From: Gimesia chilikensis
Lineage (GTDB): Bacteria > Planctomycetota > Planctomycetia > Planctomycetales > Planctomycetaceae
Assembly (NCBI RefSeq): GCF_008329715.1
Contig: NZ_VTSR01000032.1
Location: 186,001 to 250,000, forward strand
Direction: 5' to 3'
DNA: 64,000 bases
Part shown: positions 1 to 9,182 of the stretch, piece by piece
How positions within the stretch are numbered: the first letter of the stretch is position 1
How the letters are laid out: every line of letters starts with the position of its first letter
Translations under genes and position numbers: made by a program
Notes under the pieces: generated by a model
Seen by the model: the letters and a program-made list of their open reading frames with translations, nothing else
Databases searched by the model: none
Told to the model about the DNA's origin: nothing

Positions 1-158
1 CTCATGTAGACTTTATCCATGTAGAGATTTGCGAGTGTTTTTAAAGGCGAATCGTAAGCTGATAATCTGATCGTACCTTGAGAAGACAACATCTAACGAT
101 TCGATGCAGGTTGAGTCTGATTCACAAATTGTGAATGCATAAAACCCGCAAGCGATAA

Positions 159-557
159 TCAATTCGGGAATAGGCGATCATTATGTTTCAGTGCGGCATA
201 GATCGTTTCACATAAATTTTCTGAAGGATAAGGTTTTTCAATAATTGCAAAGGCACCAGACTTTTCCGCAGTTAACCGGGAACTGTGGTTCAGAGAGCCG
301 GATGCGAGAATGAATGGGATCCTGTATCCCAGATCCTGTATCTTCCGCAGCAGGTCAATGCCATTCCAGTTTCCTTCCAGCGCATAATCAGAGACCACAC
401 AACCTGATATTGTGGGATCAGTTTCTGTGAGAAAGTCCTCCACTGAGTGAAATAACTCAGTTTGCAAGCCCTGAGCCTGGAGCAGAATGACAGTAGACTG
501 GGCAACATCTTTGTCGTCATCGATGATGTAGACCTTGTTTTTTCTTGAAAAATTCAT
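159..557 (-). CDS. Stand-alone response-regulator receiver protein
   Basis: A 132-residue protein made of one CheY-like receiver domain with no output domain. The acidic pocket is the DDD run near residues 13-15, the predicted phospho-acceptor is Asp57 (VVSDYAL), and the conserved Lys lies in IEKPY. The C-terminal half (GAF-IEKPY pattern) resembles the receiver of the FixJ-like regulator at 38665, so the two may be paralogues. It probably relays phosphate between a kinase encoded elsewhere and another partner. No kinase lies beside it; the next gene on the same strand, 168 bp upstream, is a heme oxygenase, and co-transcription is possible but not shown. The family is clear; the pathway is unknown. 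Confidence 0.85.
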   Translation of the reverse strand: MNFSRKNKVYIIDDDKDVAQSTVILLQAQGLQTELFHSVEDFLTETDPTISGCVVSDYALEGNWNGIDLLRKIQDLGYRIPFILASGSLNHSSRLTAEKSGAFAIIEKPYPSENLCETIYAALKHNDRLFPN

Positions 558-724
558 CGGTCAGCGATCAGCAATAAATTCCAGCTGGCGAGACTATCTT
601 TTCACAGGCTGAAAGTAGTACACAAAACATGTCATACCGCGGAGCACTGGGGGGCATGAACTGACGGGGTGAATCTTTAAGTAAAATCATTTTTTAACGG
701 CAGAGTAGGGTGATATAGATCGTT

Positions 725-1330
725 TCAAGCTGGTTTTGTCTGGTACAGCTCTATCATTCCTTCAAATGTTTTGACTGCGGCATACTTGATGCCTTCAAAC
801 TGCTGGGGCAGATCATCAATCTGATTGATGCTCTCCTTGAAGCGGTACCAGTCTTTGTACCATGGCTCTGGGGTACAGAGAAAAAAACCGGCCCCTGTTG
901 TGTCCTGAAGCGATAAAGCATTCATCAGAGGCTCGGTTAAATACACTGAGCCCAGCCTCGATCCTTCCAGGACATACAAAACACCAATCAGCGAGTGTAT
1001 ATTTTCCTGATACATGGCTGATGTTTGCTGGAGTAGCTTTTGAGTTTTGGGATCAACGGGAGGCATGTCGCCATTCACAAGCAGGTTCAAATCAGCCTGA
1101 ATGGTTTGCAGTCGAGAATATTTATTTAAGTCGAAGAGTCCAGTCAGGGTACTGTCTGCTTGCCAGGTTGGCTCCAGAAAACGATGCAAATAGTATAGCT
1201 GTGCTAGAATCCAGGAATATTCTGGCTTCGAAATGATTCCATGCATCATACGAAATGCGAGATAAGTAGATTCGATCTGCTGATGCAATTCTTGAACCGC
1301 TTCCCGGATCTCCGTTGCGAAATCTTGCAT
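725..1330 (-). CDS. Heme oxygenase-like protein (biliverdin-forming)
   Basis: About 201 residues from the start at 1330 (MQDF), which matches where the family normally begins; an upstream start at 1399 would add 23 residues. Heme oxygenases open the heme ring to biliverdin, CO and iron. Visible family marks are the N-terminal helix with a candidate proximal histidine (ELHQQIES) and the distal-helix motif YVLEGSRLGS, where glycines allow heme and oxygen to fit. Bacterial members either recover iron or supply bilin to bacteriophytochromes. No phytochrome gene is present, but the neighbour is a stand-alone receiver and the window holds a LOV kinase, so a light-sensing role is possible. The family call is good; the physiological role is inferred. 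Confidence 0.8.
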   Translation of the reverse strand: MQDFATEIREAVQELHQQIESTYLAFRMMHGIISKPEYSWILAQLYYLHRFLEPTWQADSTLTGLFDLNKYSRLQTIQADLNLLVNGDMPPVDPKTQKLLQQTSAMYQENIHSLIGVLYVLEGSRLGSVYLTEPLMNALSLQDTTGAGFFLCTPEPWYKDWYRFKESINQIDDLPQQFEGIKYAAVKTFEGMIELYQTKPA

Positions 1331-1399
1331 GTCTAAGAGTTTCAATATGAGTTCAGTCAATTTGGATAAATGAAACGCAAAAACTTTTTCAATCACCAA

Positions 1400-1934
1400 C
1401 TGGGATACTGGAGGTGATTTGCATTTGAACCCTCTCGGGTGATTCCATTTCTATAAAAACCACACTCAATGGTAGTTGTAGGCAGCCCAATATTATTTAC
1501 TAATGGAAGTCAATCATTTTTACAGATTTCTCATCAGAATAGATGGATATGTTTGTGAACCATCTGAAACTGTGTGCGTTGTCGGGAGGGTTGTACTGTC
1601 CGATTTCTCCAAGAGAATGGTCGCTCTCTGATACGGAATTTACGCGATGGGATGGCAGCGATTGATCGAGAGGTATTGCGCTTGGAGACTGATGCACAAA
1701 GAAATCATCGTAAAATGAATCAGTGATGACTGCCTGCTTTATCCATCTGCTCAGTCAAATTCATTGAGGTCTCCTGGAACTAACATCAGGGCTGAATAAA
1801 ATATTCAAGTGCATTAGGCCTTGAATTAATTCCCCGGTTCACTGCTTCGCTTGCAATATGTTTCATGTGAATATAGTCTTATTTCAATGAAATAAATTTG
1901 TTTGAAATGACTTTTTGTGAAGCTGGATTAATCG
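1400..1934. other. Intergenic region between heme oxygenase and LacI gene
   Basis: No convincing gene. A 65-codon minus-strand frame (1500-1697) has no recognisable domain and is probably chance. The stretch just before the LacI-type gene is AT-rich and carries the palindrome listed separately. Confidence 0.5.
1881..1893. promoter_or_regulatory. Palindrome upstream of the LacI-type gene, possible operator
   Basis: ATTTCA-A-TGAAAT is a perfect 6-bp inverted repeat around one base, 42 bp before the LacI start, in an AT-rich stretch. A second weaker TTCA-TG-TGAA dyad lies at 1862-1871. LacI-family proteins bind short dyads and often repress themselves, so this could be an autoregulatory operator. 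No footprint or conservation evidence is available here. Confidence 0.25.
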
Positions 1935-3005
1935 ATGTCAGCAACAGTCAAGGATGTCGCGAGGTTAGCAGCTGTTTCCGTGGGGACGGTCAGTCGAGTG
2001 CTCAGCGGTGAGCCCAATGTATCTGCCGAGACAGCGCAACGTGTTAGGGACGCTGTACAAGAACTGGGGTACTCACCTTTACGCAAGCGAAAATCGGTGG
2101 CGGAAGGACGGGAGTTATTGCGACAGCAAATCGCTGTTCTTCTGCTGGGAATGGACCGGTCGCTGGCAAATCTCCCTTCGGTGGCCAGTGGCATACATGG
2201 TGTTGAGTCGTCGCTTTCCCGGGCTGGCGCTAATGTGCTTTTATGGGACTTGCCTTATCTGGACAAGTTGCCTGATACCCTCGCCTCACAAAAGCTGCAT
2301 GGCCTGCTGGTCAAGGCTGCGCTGCAGGGAAATATGCTTGAAAAGGCGGATAAAACTCTCATCGCTCGCCTACGACAGCTTCCCACGGTCTGGTTTCTTG
2401 GTCGTCCCCGTGGCATTGACTGGGGGGATGTTGTGGAATCGAATGATGTCGAAGTAGGCCGTCTGGCTGCCGAGTACCTCATTTCCCGGGGCCATAGACG
2501 TGTTGCTCTTTTAGACCCCAAGCCGGATCACGTCACACTGGGTCAACGCAGCGCCAGTTTCACATGGCATATCGCTCAACACGGTGGCAAAGTCGAGAGA
2601 GTCGCAGGGAAGAAATCGCATTGGTCACTGCCACTGCAGACTGTTAATGACACCAATCAGGTCGAACACCTGTTAGATAAAGTATTGAAACAAAGGAGTA
2701 AACCGACGGCTCTCTTCTGCCCGGCAGACAGTATTGCGGCACTGGTATACCGTTGCTGTAGCCGGCGCGGTCTTCGGATCGGTAAAGATCTCAGCTTGAT
2801 TTCTTGTAATAACGAATTGCCTTTGCTGCAGGGACTATATCCGGAAGTCACCACTGTTGATATTTGTGCCGAGCAAATCGGCCAACAAGCAGTTGAGCAA
2901 TTGATCTGGAGACTTCAACATCCCAGCTCTCCCTCCATCACGGTCTCTGTACAACCACGCTTGGTGGAGGGGATGTCAGTTGCTGACTTGAGGAGGAAAA
3001 AATAA
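1935..3005 (+). CDS. LacI/GalR-family transcriptional regulator
   Basis: 356 residues, normal length for the family. Residues 1-55 form the LacI helix-turn-helix (VKDVARLAAVSVGTVSRVLS, then a hinge with ELGYSP). The rest is a periplasmic-binding-protein-like sensor domain with the typical GHRRVALLD and PTALFCPADSIA stretches. Such regulators respond to a sugar or sugar derivative and control nearby catabolic genes. The stop codon overlaps the ATG of the large heme protein by one base (TAATG), so the two are translationally coupled and this regulator probably controls that operon. The ligand cannot be told from sequence. The ribosome-binding site is weak. Confidence 0.93.
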   Translation: MSATVKDVARLAAVSVGTVSRVLSGEPNVSAETAQRVRDAVQELGYSPLRKRKSVAEGRELLRQQIAVLLLGMDRSLANLPSVASGIHGVESSLSRAGANVLLWDLPYLDKLPDTLASQKLHGLLVKAALQGNMLEKADKTLIARLRQLPTVWFLGRPRGIDWGDVVESNDVEVGRLAAEYLISRGHRRVALLDPKPDHVTLGQRSASFTWHIAQHGGKVERVAGKKSHWSLPLQTVNDTNQVEHLLDKVLKQRSKPTALFCPADSIAALVYRCCSRRGLRIGKDLSLISCNNELPLLQGLYPEVTTVDICAEQIGQQAVEQLIWRLQHPSSPSITVSVQPRLVEGMSVADLRRKK

Positions 3006-6000
3006 TGAACTTTCGCCTGATTCTGTTATTGCTGTTATCCATAAGAATCGAGTTGCTGGCCGGCGATGATTTACCGATTGTTCCTGAAGGCTTCGTGGTC
3101 GATGTTGTAGCCCGGGAGCCGCTGGTCAGTAATCCGTGTGTGCTGGCATTTGACCGCTGGGGGAGAATCTGTGTCGCCCAGGGACCTCAGTGGCGCGGTC
3201 CCACACCTGACACTCCCGGTGATCGCGTCGATATTCTTACTGATACTAATGGCGACGGGATCAGTGACCAGCGCAAGACATTTGCTGAAGGGTTTAATTC
3301 CATCCAGGGGCTGGCCTGGCATGGTGATGATCTCTGGGTGGCCAATGCGCCTGACCTGACTGTTGTTCGTGATACTGATAACGACGATGAAGCTGACGTA
3401 TATATTCGCGTCTATACTGGTCTGGGAAATCTGGAACACTCACTGCATGGATTAAACTTCGGTCCTGATCGTAAATTGTATATGTCGAAGGGGAATTCGA
3501 AAGGTTATAACCGGCTGGATCAGCTTGCTCCAAAAGTGTTTCGGGAACTCTGGGGACTGCCTTCTCCAGAGGGGGCTCCAGACTACACACCAGTCGAGTA
3601 TTTTACAAAACAGACCTATCGACGCCAATATCACACACCTCAGGATGACTGGGGACAACAGGGGGGAATTCTGCGTTGTGATCCCTACCAGGATGGGAAA
3701 CCGTCCGGCATAGGCCTGGAAATCGTTTCCCGAGGATTCCGCAACCCCTGGGATATTACCTTTGATGATGGTTTTCACTGGCTGGGAACCGACAATGATC
3801 AGACGCAGGGAGATAAGATCTTTGCGCCGTTCTATGGAGCGCACCTGGGGTGGGGGCACCCCTGGAGTTTCCACTGGACAGGAGCAGGGCATCTGCCTAC
3901 GGTCCCTGCCAGTGCTCCACTCTTTGAAGGATCAGGGGCCGGTGTGATTCATTATCATGCGGACCAGTTTCCCGCAGAGTATCAGGGGGTCTTCTTCATC
4001 AATGACTGGATGCGTCGGGAAGTGTATACATTCCGCCCGCGGTGGGATGGAGCACTGATGAAGTGCGAGGGAGACTTTCCGCCGGTCTTTGCGCATGCAG
4101 AGGGAGGCCGGTCTTTACCAGCGAGTTCCGGCCGGATGTTTGAGCCGACTGATATCGAAGTCGGCCCTGATGGAGCGATATACATTCTGAGCTGGGGACA
4201 TGCTTACGGCGCTACGATTAAAGATGGTCAACAGGTGGATGCAGGGCGTGTCTATCGCATTCGCTATTCCGGCAATCCTCTCAAAGACTGGCAACACGAC
4301 CTGCGCCGTAAACCACAGGGACTATGGACACTCGATCAATTGTTTCAGGACCTGGCCAGTGACGTTCCCGCCTGGCGCGTGAATGCACAAACTGAACTGC
4401 TCAGACGAGGTGAGCCTGCTCAGAAATATTTATTCTCCAGGTTGAACCAGGGAGAGCTGAGCACTGCCAGTCAGACCTGGGCACTGTGGACTCTCGGAGC
4501 TAGTACAGCTGAAGTCAGTATCGATCAATATCTGTCAGGAATTCTTGCTGATTCGGAAGCGACCCGCAATGCCCGGATTCAGGCCTTGCGTATCCTGACC
4601 CATCGCATTCGACAGTTTGAACAATGTACAACTCTGCCTGATGCGGTGCTTCCCTTGTTGACCAGCGAAGATGCAAGGCTGCGACATGCAGCAGTACAGG
4701 CGATCTGGCAGGCCGAACAGAAACAGTGGATTCATGATTTACTGCAGGTGGCTGCTGATGAAACAGATCGGGTCGTCTTTTTCTCAACCTGGAATACACT
4801 CCGCGGACTGGCGTCCCTGCAGGAGCGAACAAAGTGGCTGGAGGATCCTCGCGCGGGGGTTCGACTCGCAACATTGTTGGGATTGTTTCACGATGGCTCC
4901 ATCAACGGCGCTGCAGCACTCGCGTTCCGAAATGATGAGGATTCTCGCATTGTCAAACTGGTTAACGACTGGCTGGAAAAGACGGGACAGGCGTCTCCGC
5001 TGGTGCAATTCGATCCACCTCCCGGAGAGTATTCCCGAGCCGTCAAAGTGAAAGCCCAATCCACGATTGCAGGAGCATTCCTCACCTACACCCTCGATGG
5101 ATCGCTGCCAACTCATACATCGCAACGCGTGAAGGGGCCGATCTCCATAGACCACACGAGCCAGCTGCGCGTGGCCGTCAATCAGGGAAATAATGGCAGT
5201 AGCCAGGCTGTGACTGCTGAATATGAGATTCGACACGTACCCGCCTATCGGCACCGTGAATTCGTCTCTGAGGTTCAGACTCCCAGCGGTCGTTATTATG
5301 AGCTGGACTGGACTGGCCTTGATGTCGGTAAGCGGCATTATACGGATCGGAATTACTATATCACTCAGGTCCCTGATGAACTGGACGGATTACCGTTTCT
5401 GAGAACTGCCAATGGAGACGATCGCTCAACGGGAGCAGAATGGCTATCGCTGGTCACAACCGAAGACTGCGATCTCATCGTGGGAACCGATCTGCGAAAC
5501 CCCGATGAGCTGGAATGGATGAAGATCGGACAGCCGGGAGGATTTGAAGATACGGGCCTGAAACTGACAACGACGGATCCTGTTTTTCGATTGTATCGCA
5601 AACATTTTCCGGCAGGTCGGGTTGTGCTCGGCGGAAACACGAATCAACCGAAGACCGATTCTGGTCGCGGGAACTATCTCGTCATTTTCCAGCGTCAGAT
5701 TTTATCGCCTGCAGAAAAATCGCAGGCAGCGACGAGCGACCGGGTGCTCTCCCAGATGCAAACCGCAGATCCAGAACGGGGACGGGAGCTGTTCCTGCAT
5801 CCCCAGGGGGCCGGGTGTTTCAAATGTCACCGGATGGAGGGAATCGGCGGTGTGCTCGCCCCCGATCTGTCCGACATCGGTAGCCGCGCCCGGGAACCAG
5901 GCGTGCTGATTGAATCCATCCTCGAACCGAGTAAGGTCATTACTGAAGGATTCGCCCTGCAACAGATTGTGACCGTAGAGGGCAGGGTGATTTCGGGGGC

Positions 6001-7105
6001 CGTCCTGGAGGAAACCCAACAGTCTCTGAAACTGGTTGGCACGGATGGTGTCATTCAAACGATTGCTGTTGCTGAAATTGAAGAACGGATCGGAACCAGG
6101 GTTTCACCGATGCCGAATGGGTTCGGTAAGATGTTGAATGCTCAGCAGATTGCTGACATTGTGGCCTGGCTGTTGACGCAGAGAAAGGTTGGCGATCGTG
6201 AGGGATTTTCATTTCGAGAACACAACGACCGGATTGAGATATTTTTCAAATCACAGCAGATCGCGACCTATCTCAAGCAGCATCCGCGGTTGACGCGTCG
6301 AGCACTTGTAAACCTTAGGACGCCGGGGGGTATTCAGGTTACGCGTAATTTTCCACCGCGCAGGCCTGAAGACATTGACCCCGGTTACCAGGCGGAAGAT
6401 GGAATCATTCATCCGGTCATGCACCCGGGACTGTGGATTGGTTTTGGTGATGTGAATGGCAATGATTACTGGCGCCTGCAGGCTCAGGTTCAATTTAATG
6501 GGTATGTCGAACCTCCCGCAGGAAGCAGGGGCACCGGCAGCTTTGCAGTGAGTAATCTGTTTCTGAGCGAGGACAGGCAGGATGTCGTATGTAACGAGAT
6601 CACACGTTATCGTTTTGAACGAACTCCTGACGGATTGATCCTGAGAATTGATGCCGAGTATCAATCTGATAAGCATGATTTCTATTTTGGTGACCAGGAA
6701 GAATCAGGGCTGGCTGTTCGCGTCGCCTCTCCCTTACGAGTGCAGGGCGGGAGTGGCACAATTCTTAATGATCGGGGTGAACGGAATGGGGCACAGGTCT
6801 GGGGAAAGGAGGCTCGGTGGTTTGATTATGTGGGGATGGTGCAGGGACGCGAGGTCGGAGTGATGGTACTACCCGACCCTGGTAACCCCCGGCCATCGTG
6901 GTTGCATGCCCGTGACTACGGTGTGGTCGTCTTCAATCCCTTTCAGAAGCAGCCCCGGGAACGCCGCGAACCTTATGTGAAGACCTCGATTAAGCGAGGA
7001 GAAACATTTCGACTGTCCTACGCGATCCTGATTCACGATCGACCTGCGGGGCAGCCTCTGGACCATGGTCAAGCAGTAAAACTGCTACTGCAATCCTTCA
7101 AGTAA
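3005..7105 (+). CDS. PVC-type heme-binding dehydrogenase with HEAT, chitobiase-C and DUF6807/PmoA-like parts
   Basis: 1366 residues, exported (hydrophobic leader about 1-20). Order of parts: a beta-propeller dehydrogenase typical of PVC proteins (PEGFVVDVVA start, about 25-430); a HEAT-like helical region (about 440-660); a chitobiase/hexosaminidase C-terminal-like beta domain (PPGEYSRAVKVK, about 670-740); a further beta-rich segment; a cytochrome c domain with CFKCH (Cys938, Cys941, His942); and a C-terminal DUF6807/PmoA-like domain (about 1060-1366). Planctomycetes carry many such proteins, thought to oxidise sugars in the periplasm and pass electrons to the covalently bound heme. The terminal DUF6807-like part is an unusual addition. 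It is coupled to the LacI gene. Substrate unknown. Confidence 0.88.
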   Translation: MNFRLILLLLLSIRIELLAGDDLPIVPEGFVVDVVAREPLVSNPCVLAFDRWGRICVAQGPQWRGPTPDTPGDRVDILTDTNGDGISDQRKTFAEGFNSIQGLAWHGDDLWVANAPDLTVVRDTDNDDEADVYIRVYTGLGNLEHSLHGLNFGPDRKLYMSKGNSKGYNRLDQLAPKVFRELWGLPSPEGAPDYTPVEYFTKQTYRRQYHTPQDDWGQQGGILRCDPYQDGKPSGIGLEIVSRGFRNPWDITFDDGFHWLGTDNDQTQGDKIFAPFYGAHLGWGHPWSFHWTGAGHLPTVPASAPLFEGSGAGVIHYHADQFPAEYQGVFFINDWMRREVYTFRPRWDGALMKCEGDFPPVFAHAEGGRSLPASSGRMFEPTDIEVGPDGAIYILSWGHAYGATIKDGQQVDAGRVYRIRYSGNPLKDWQHDLRRKPQGLWTLDQLFQDLASDVPAWRVNAQTELLRRGEPAQKYLFSRLNQGELSTASQTWALWTLGASTAEVSIDQYLSGILADSEATRNARIQALRILTHRIRQFEQCTTLPDAVLPLLTSEDARLRHAAVQAIWQAEQKQWIHDLLQVAADETDRVVFFSTWNTLRGLASLQERTKWLEDPRAGVRLATLLGLFHDGSINGAAALAFRNDEDSRIVKLVNDWLEKTGQASPLVQFDPPPGEYSRAVKVKAQSTIAGAFLTYTLDGSLPTHTSQRVKGPISIDHTSQLRVAVNQGNNGSSQAVTAEYEIRHVPAYRHREFVSEVQTPSGRYYELDWTGLDVGKRHYTDRNYYITQVPDELDGLPFLRTANGDDRSTGAEWLSLVTTEDCDLIVGTDLRNPDELEWMKIGQPGGFEDTGLKLTTTDPVFRLYRKHFPAGRVVLGGNTNQPKTDSGRGNYLVIFQRQILSPAEKSQAATSDRVLSQMQTADPERGRELFLHPQGAGCFKCHRMEGIGGVLAPDLSDIGSRAREPGVLIESILEPSKVITEGFALQQIVTVEGRVISGAVLEETQQSLKLVGTDGVIQTIAVAEIEERIGTRVSPMPNGFGKMLNAQQIADIVAWLLTQRKVGDREGFSFREHNDRIEIFFKSQQIATYLKQHPRLTRRALVNLRTPGGIQVTRNFPPRRPEDIDPGYQAEDGIIHPVMHPGLWIGFGDVNGNDYWRLQAQVQFNGYVEPPAGSRGTGSFAVSNLFLSEDRQDVVCNEITRYRFERTPDGLILRIDAEYQSDKHDFYFGDQEESGLAVRVASPLRVQGGSGTILNDRGERNGAQVWGKEARWFDYVGMVQGREVGVMVLPDPGNPRPSWLHARDYGVVVFNPFQKQPRERREPYVKTSIKRGETFRLSYAILIHDRPAGQPLDHGQAVKLLLQSFK

Positions 7106-7310
7106 AACAGAAATACAACATTAAGGCACCGAGCGGACTTCAGAAAATAAAACCGTGGGATGTCAAATCAGCATGCTTAATCTTATCTTTTGGATGCTGG
7201 TCAAATTCCTGCGGAGTCGTTATGGCTCTTTGACCAGGACTCTGCAACAGATTGATGTAGACGAGAGTTGATTCATCGCACTGATCCTCTTTACTGAAGG
7301 AGAATTCCAG

Positions 7311-9122
7311 ATGACTTTCCGCGTTTGTTTACTGCTGCTGCTTGCTCTGATCAATCATACTCCAGCTGCAGAATCGCCGGTCATGCTCCTCCAGGAAGAA
7401 GGTGTACACGATTCCGGGGCGGCCGGAGGAGCGAGAACGGCATTTGCCATCATGCGTCTGCCAGACGGTAGTTTCGCATTTTATGATCGTTACTCTCCGG
7501 AAGAAGGACCACTTTCACTACCAGATATCCAGGGAAAACAGCACATACTTTTACCTCACTTGCCCCAGGAAGTCCTGTCGAGTGAGACAATCATTAACAG
7601 CGGTGTGCTCAATAACACGCAGGTCGTTCTGTCGCGGGATGTTCAGGTGAAAAGTATTCGCGTGCAGCAAGAGGGACTGGACAGGGAAACCGCGAAAAAA
7701 GTGGGACTCCCGCGTTACCTGAATACCTGGATCCATCGCGCCGGGCCTGCAGGCATAAAGCAACCACTTTTGACCTGGCGGGGTTACAACGGGTCTCTGA
7801 TGGAGTATCAGGAACTCGGGAATGGCCGATTGGTTGTTCCGCATGGGAGTCTGATTCCTCATGCAAAGGCAGTGCCTCCAACGGGACGGCACGAGACGGT
7901 GATCCAGTATTCTGATGATGGAGGTGACAGCTGGAAGTTGAGCAAGAGTAAGCTGACTGCGCCCTGTTATGCGGGGTTTAACGGATCGAACGAGGGGGCT
8001 TGCGAGCCTGCTTTGGAAGAACTCTCTGATGGTAGAATCTGGATGCTGATGCGCACGACGGCGGGCTTTCTTTACGAATCGTTTTCTTCCGACAGCGGCA
8101 CCAGCTGGACACCAGCCCGGGCAAGCCGATTCAATACCTCCACCGGACCACCAAATATCATGCGTCATCGAAACGGATGGCTGGTGGTCTGCTGGAATAA
8201 TTGCGAGATGCCACCGCGGGCTGATGGAGCAGGCGTGTATGGAGGTCGTGATGCGCTGCACATCGCGGTGTCCAAGGATGAAGGCAAGACCTGGCGCGGA
8301 TTTCGGGAGATTTATCTGGATCATCGGCGGAATGATAATCCAGCAAAAAATGGGGATCGTGGTACCGCTTATCCACTTGCCGCCTATACGACTGATGGTC
8401 GGCTCGTGGTTTTAGCAGGTCAGGGAAAAGGGGGACGTAATCCCATTCTGATTGATCCCGCCTGGATCGTAGATACCCGGGCGCGTACCGATTTTTCAGA
8501 AGGTTTAAAACAGTGGTCGACCTATACTCAGCATGGTCCTGCTAAACGCTGGTGGCGGGCACGCGCGCCCGGGGCGGTGCTGATTGAGCACCCGGATAGC
8601 AAAACCAGAAACTGTCTGCATGTTCGTAAACAGCCTGATCTCCCTGCAGACGGTGCGACCTGGAACTTTCCAAACGGCTGGAAAGGCACATTGCAGACCC
8701 GTATCAAACTGCGTACCGGTTCCAAAGGATCAATGATTGCTTTGAATGATCGTATGTTTGATCCGTCAAATGACCTCGGTGAAGAACTGGCCGTGTTTCG
8801 AGTCGAGTTGAGTAACCTGGATTTGATGCCGGATGAGTGGATTAATCTAAGTTTTGAGTGGGATCTTTCCGCCCGGACCTGCTCCTTAAAAGTTGATGAC
8901 AGAAAGCCCATCGAACTGCCACTGCGACATCCTACATTGAACGGTTTGTCGTACGTTCGCTTCAGGTCGACCGCAGAGCAGCCCGACCTGGAGGGTTTAC
9001 TGGTGGAACAGGTCGAAGTGACTGTCACAGATCCAATTGCACCTGCCTGCAGTGTGCAGGAACAAATGGCACACGAGCAGCGATATGTGAAACAGGTGGT
9101 TCCTGGTTGGGATCAACAGTAG
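7311..9122 (+). CDS. Secreted sialidase-like beta-propeller protein
   Basis: 603 residues with a signal peptide (residues 1-20, ending near PAAES). Asp-box repeats of the pattern S-x-D-x-G-x-x-W occur three times (SDDGGDSW, SSDSGTSW, SKDEGKTW), marking a six-bladed sialidase fold over about residues 25-385. The C-terminal ~200 residues look like a concanavalin/LamG-type beta-sandwich, a likely carbohydrate-binding module. A strong AAGGAG site sits about 10 bases before the ATG. It lies 205 bp after the PVC heme protein on the same strand and may belong to the same LacI-controlled unit. BNR proteins in planctomycetes do not always cleave sialic acid, so the substrate remains open. Confidence 0.82.
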   Translation: MTFRVCLLLLLALINHTPAAESPVMLLQEEGVHDSGAAGGARTAFAIMRLPDGSFAFYDRYSPEEGPLSLPDIQGKQHILLPHLPQEVLSSETIINSGVLNNTQVVLSRDVQVKSIRVQQEGLDRETAKKVGLPRYLNTWIHRAGPAGIKQPLLTWRGYNGSLMEYQELGNGRLVVPHGSLIPHAKAVPPTGRHETVIQYSDDGGDSWKLSKSKLTAPCYAGFNGSNEGACEPALEELSDGRIWMLMRTTAGFLYESFSSDSGTSWTPARASRFNTSTGPPNIMRHRNGWLVVCWNNCEMPPRADGAGVYGGRDALHIAVSKDEGKTWRGFREIYLDHRRNDNPAKNGDRGTAYPLAAYTTDGRLVVLAGQGKGGRNPILIDPAWIVDTRARTDFSEGLKQWSTYTQHGPAKRWWRARAPGAVLIEHPDSKTRNCLHVRKQPDLPADGATWNFPNGWKGTLQTRIKLRTGSKGSMIALNDRMFDPSNDLGEELAVFRVELSNLDLMPDEWINLSFEWDLSARTCSLKVDDRKPIELPLRHPTLNGLSYVRFRSTAEQPDLEGLLVEQVEVTVTDPIAPACSVQEQMAHEQRYVKQVVPGWDQQ

Positions 9123-9182
9123 AGCCTGTTGTGCGCGTGGAGAATCTGCCGGATAGAAGTGAGCTGGGTGTGACTCTGGTTG

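Noticed and set aside
7173-7271. 32-codon frame between the heme protein and sialidase genes
   Set aside because: Too short and without a ribosome-binding site to support a gene.
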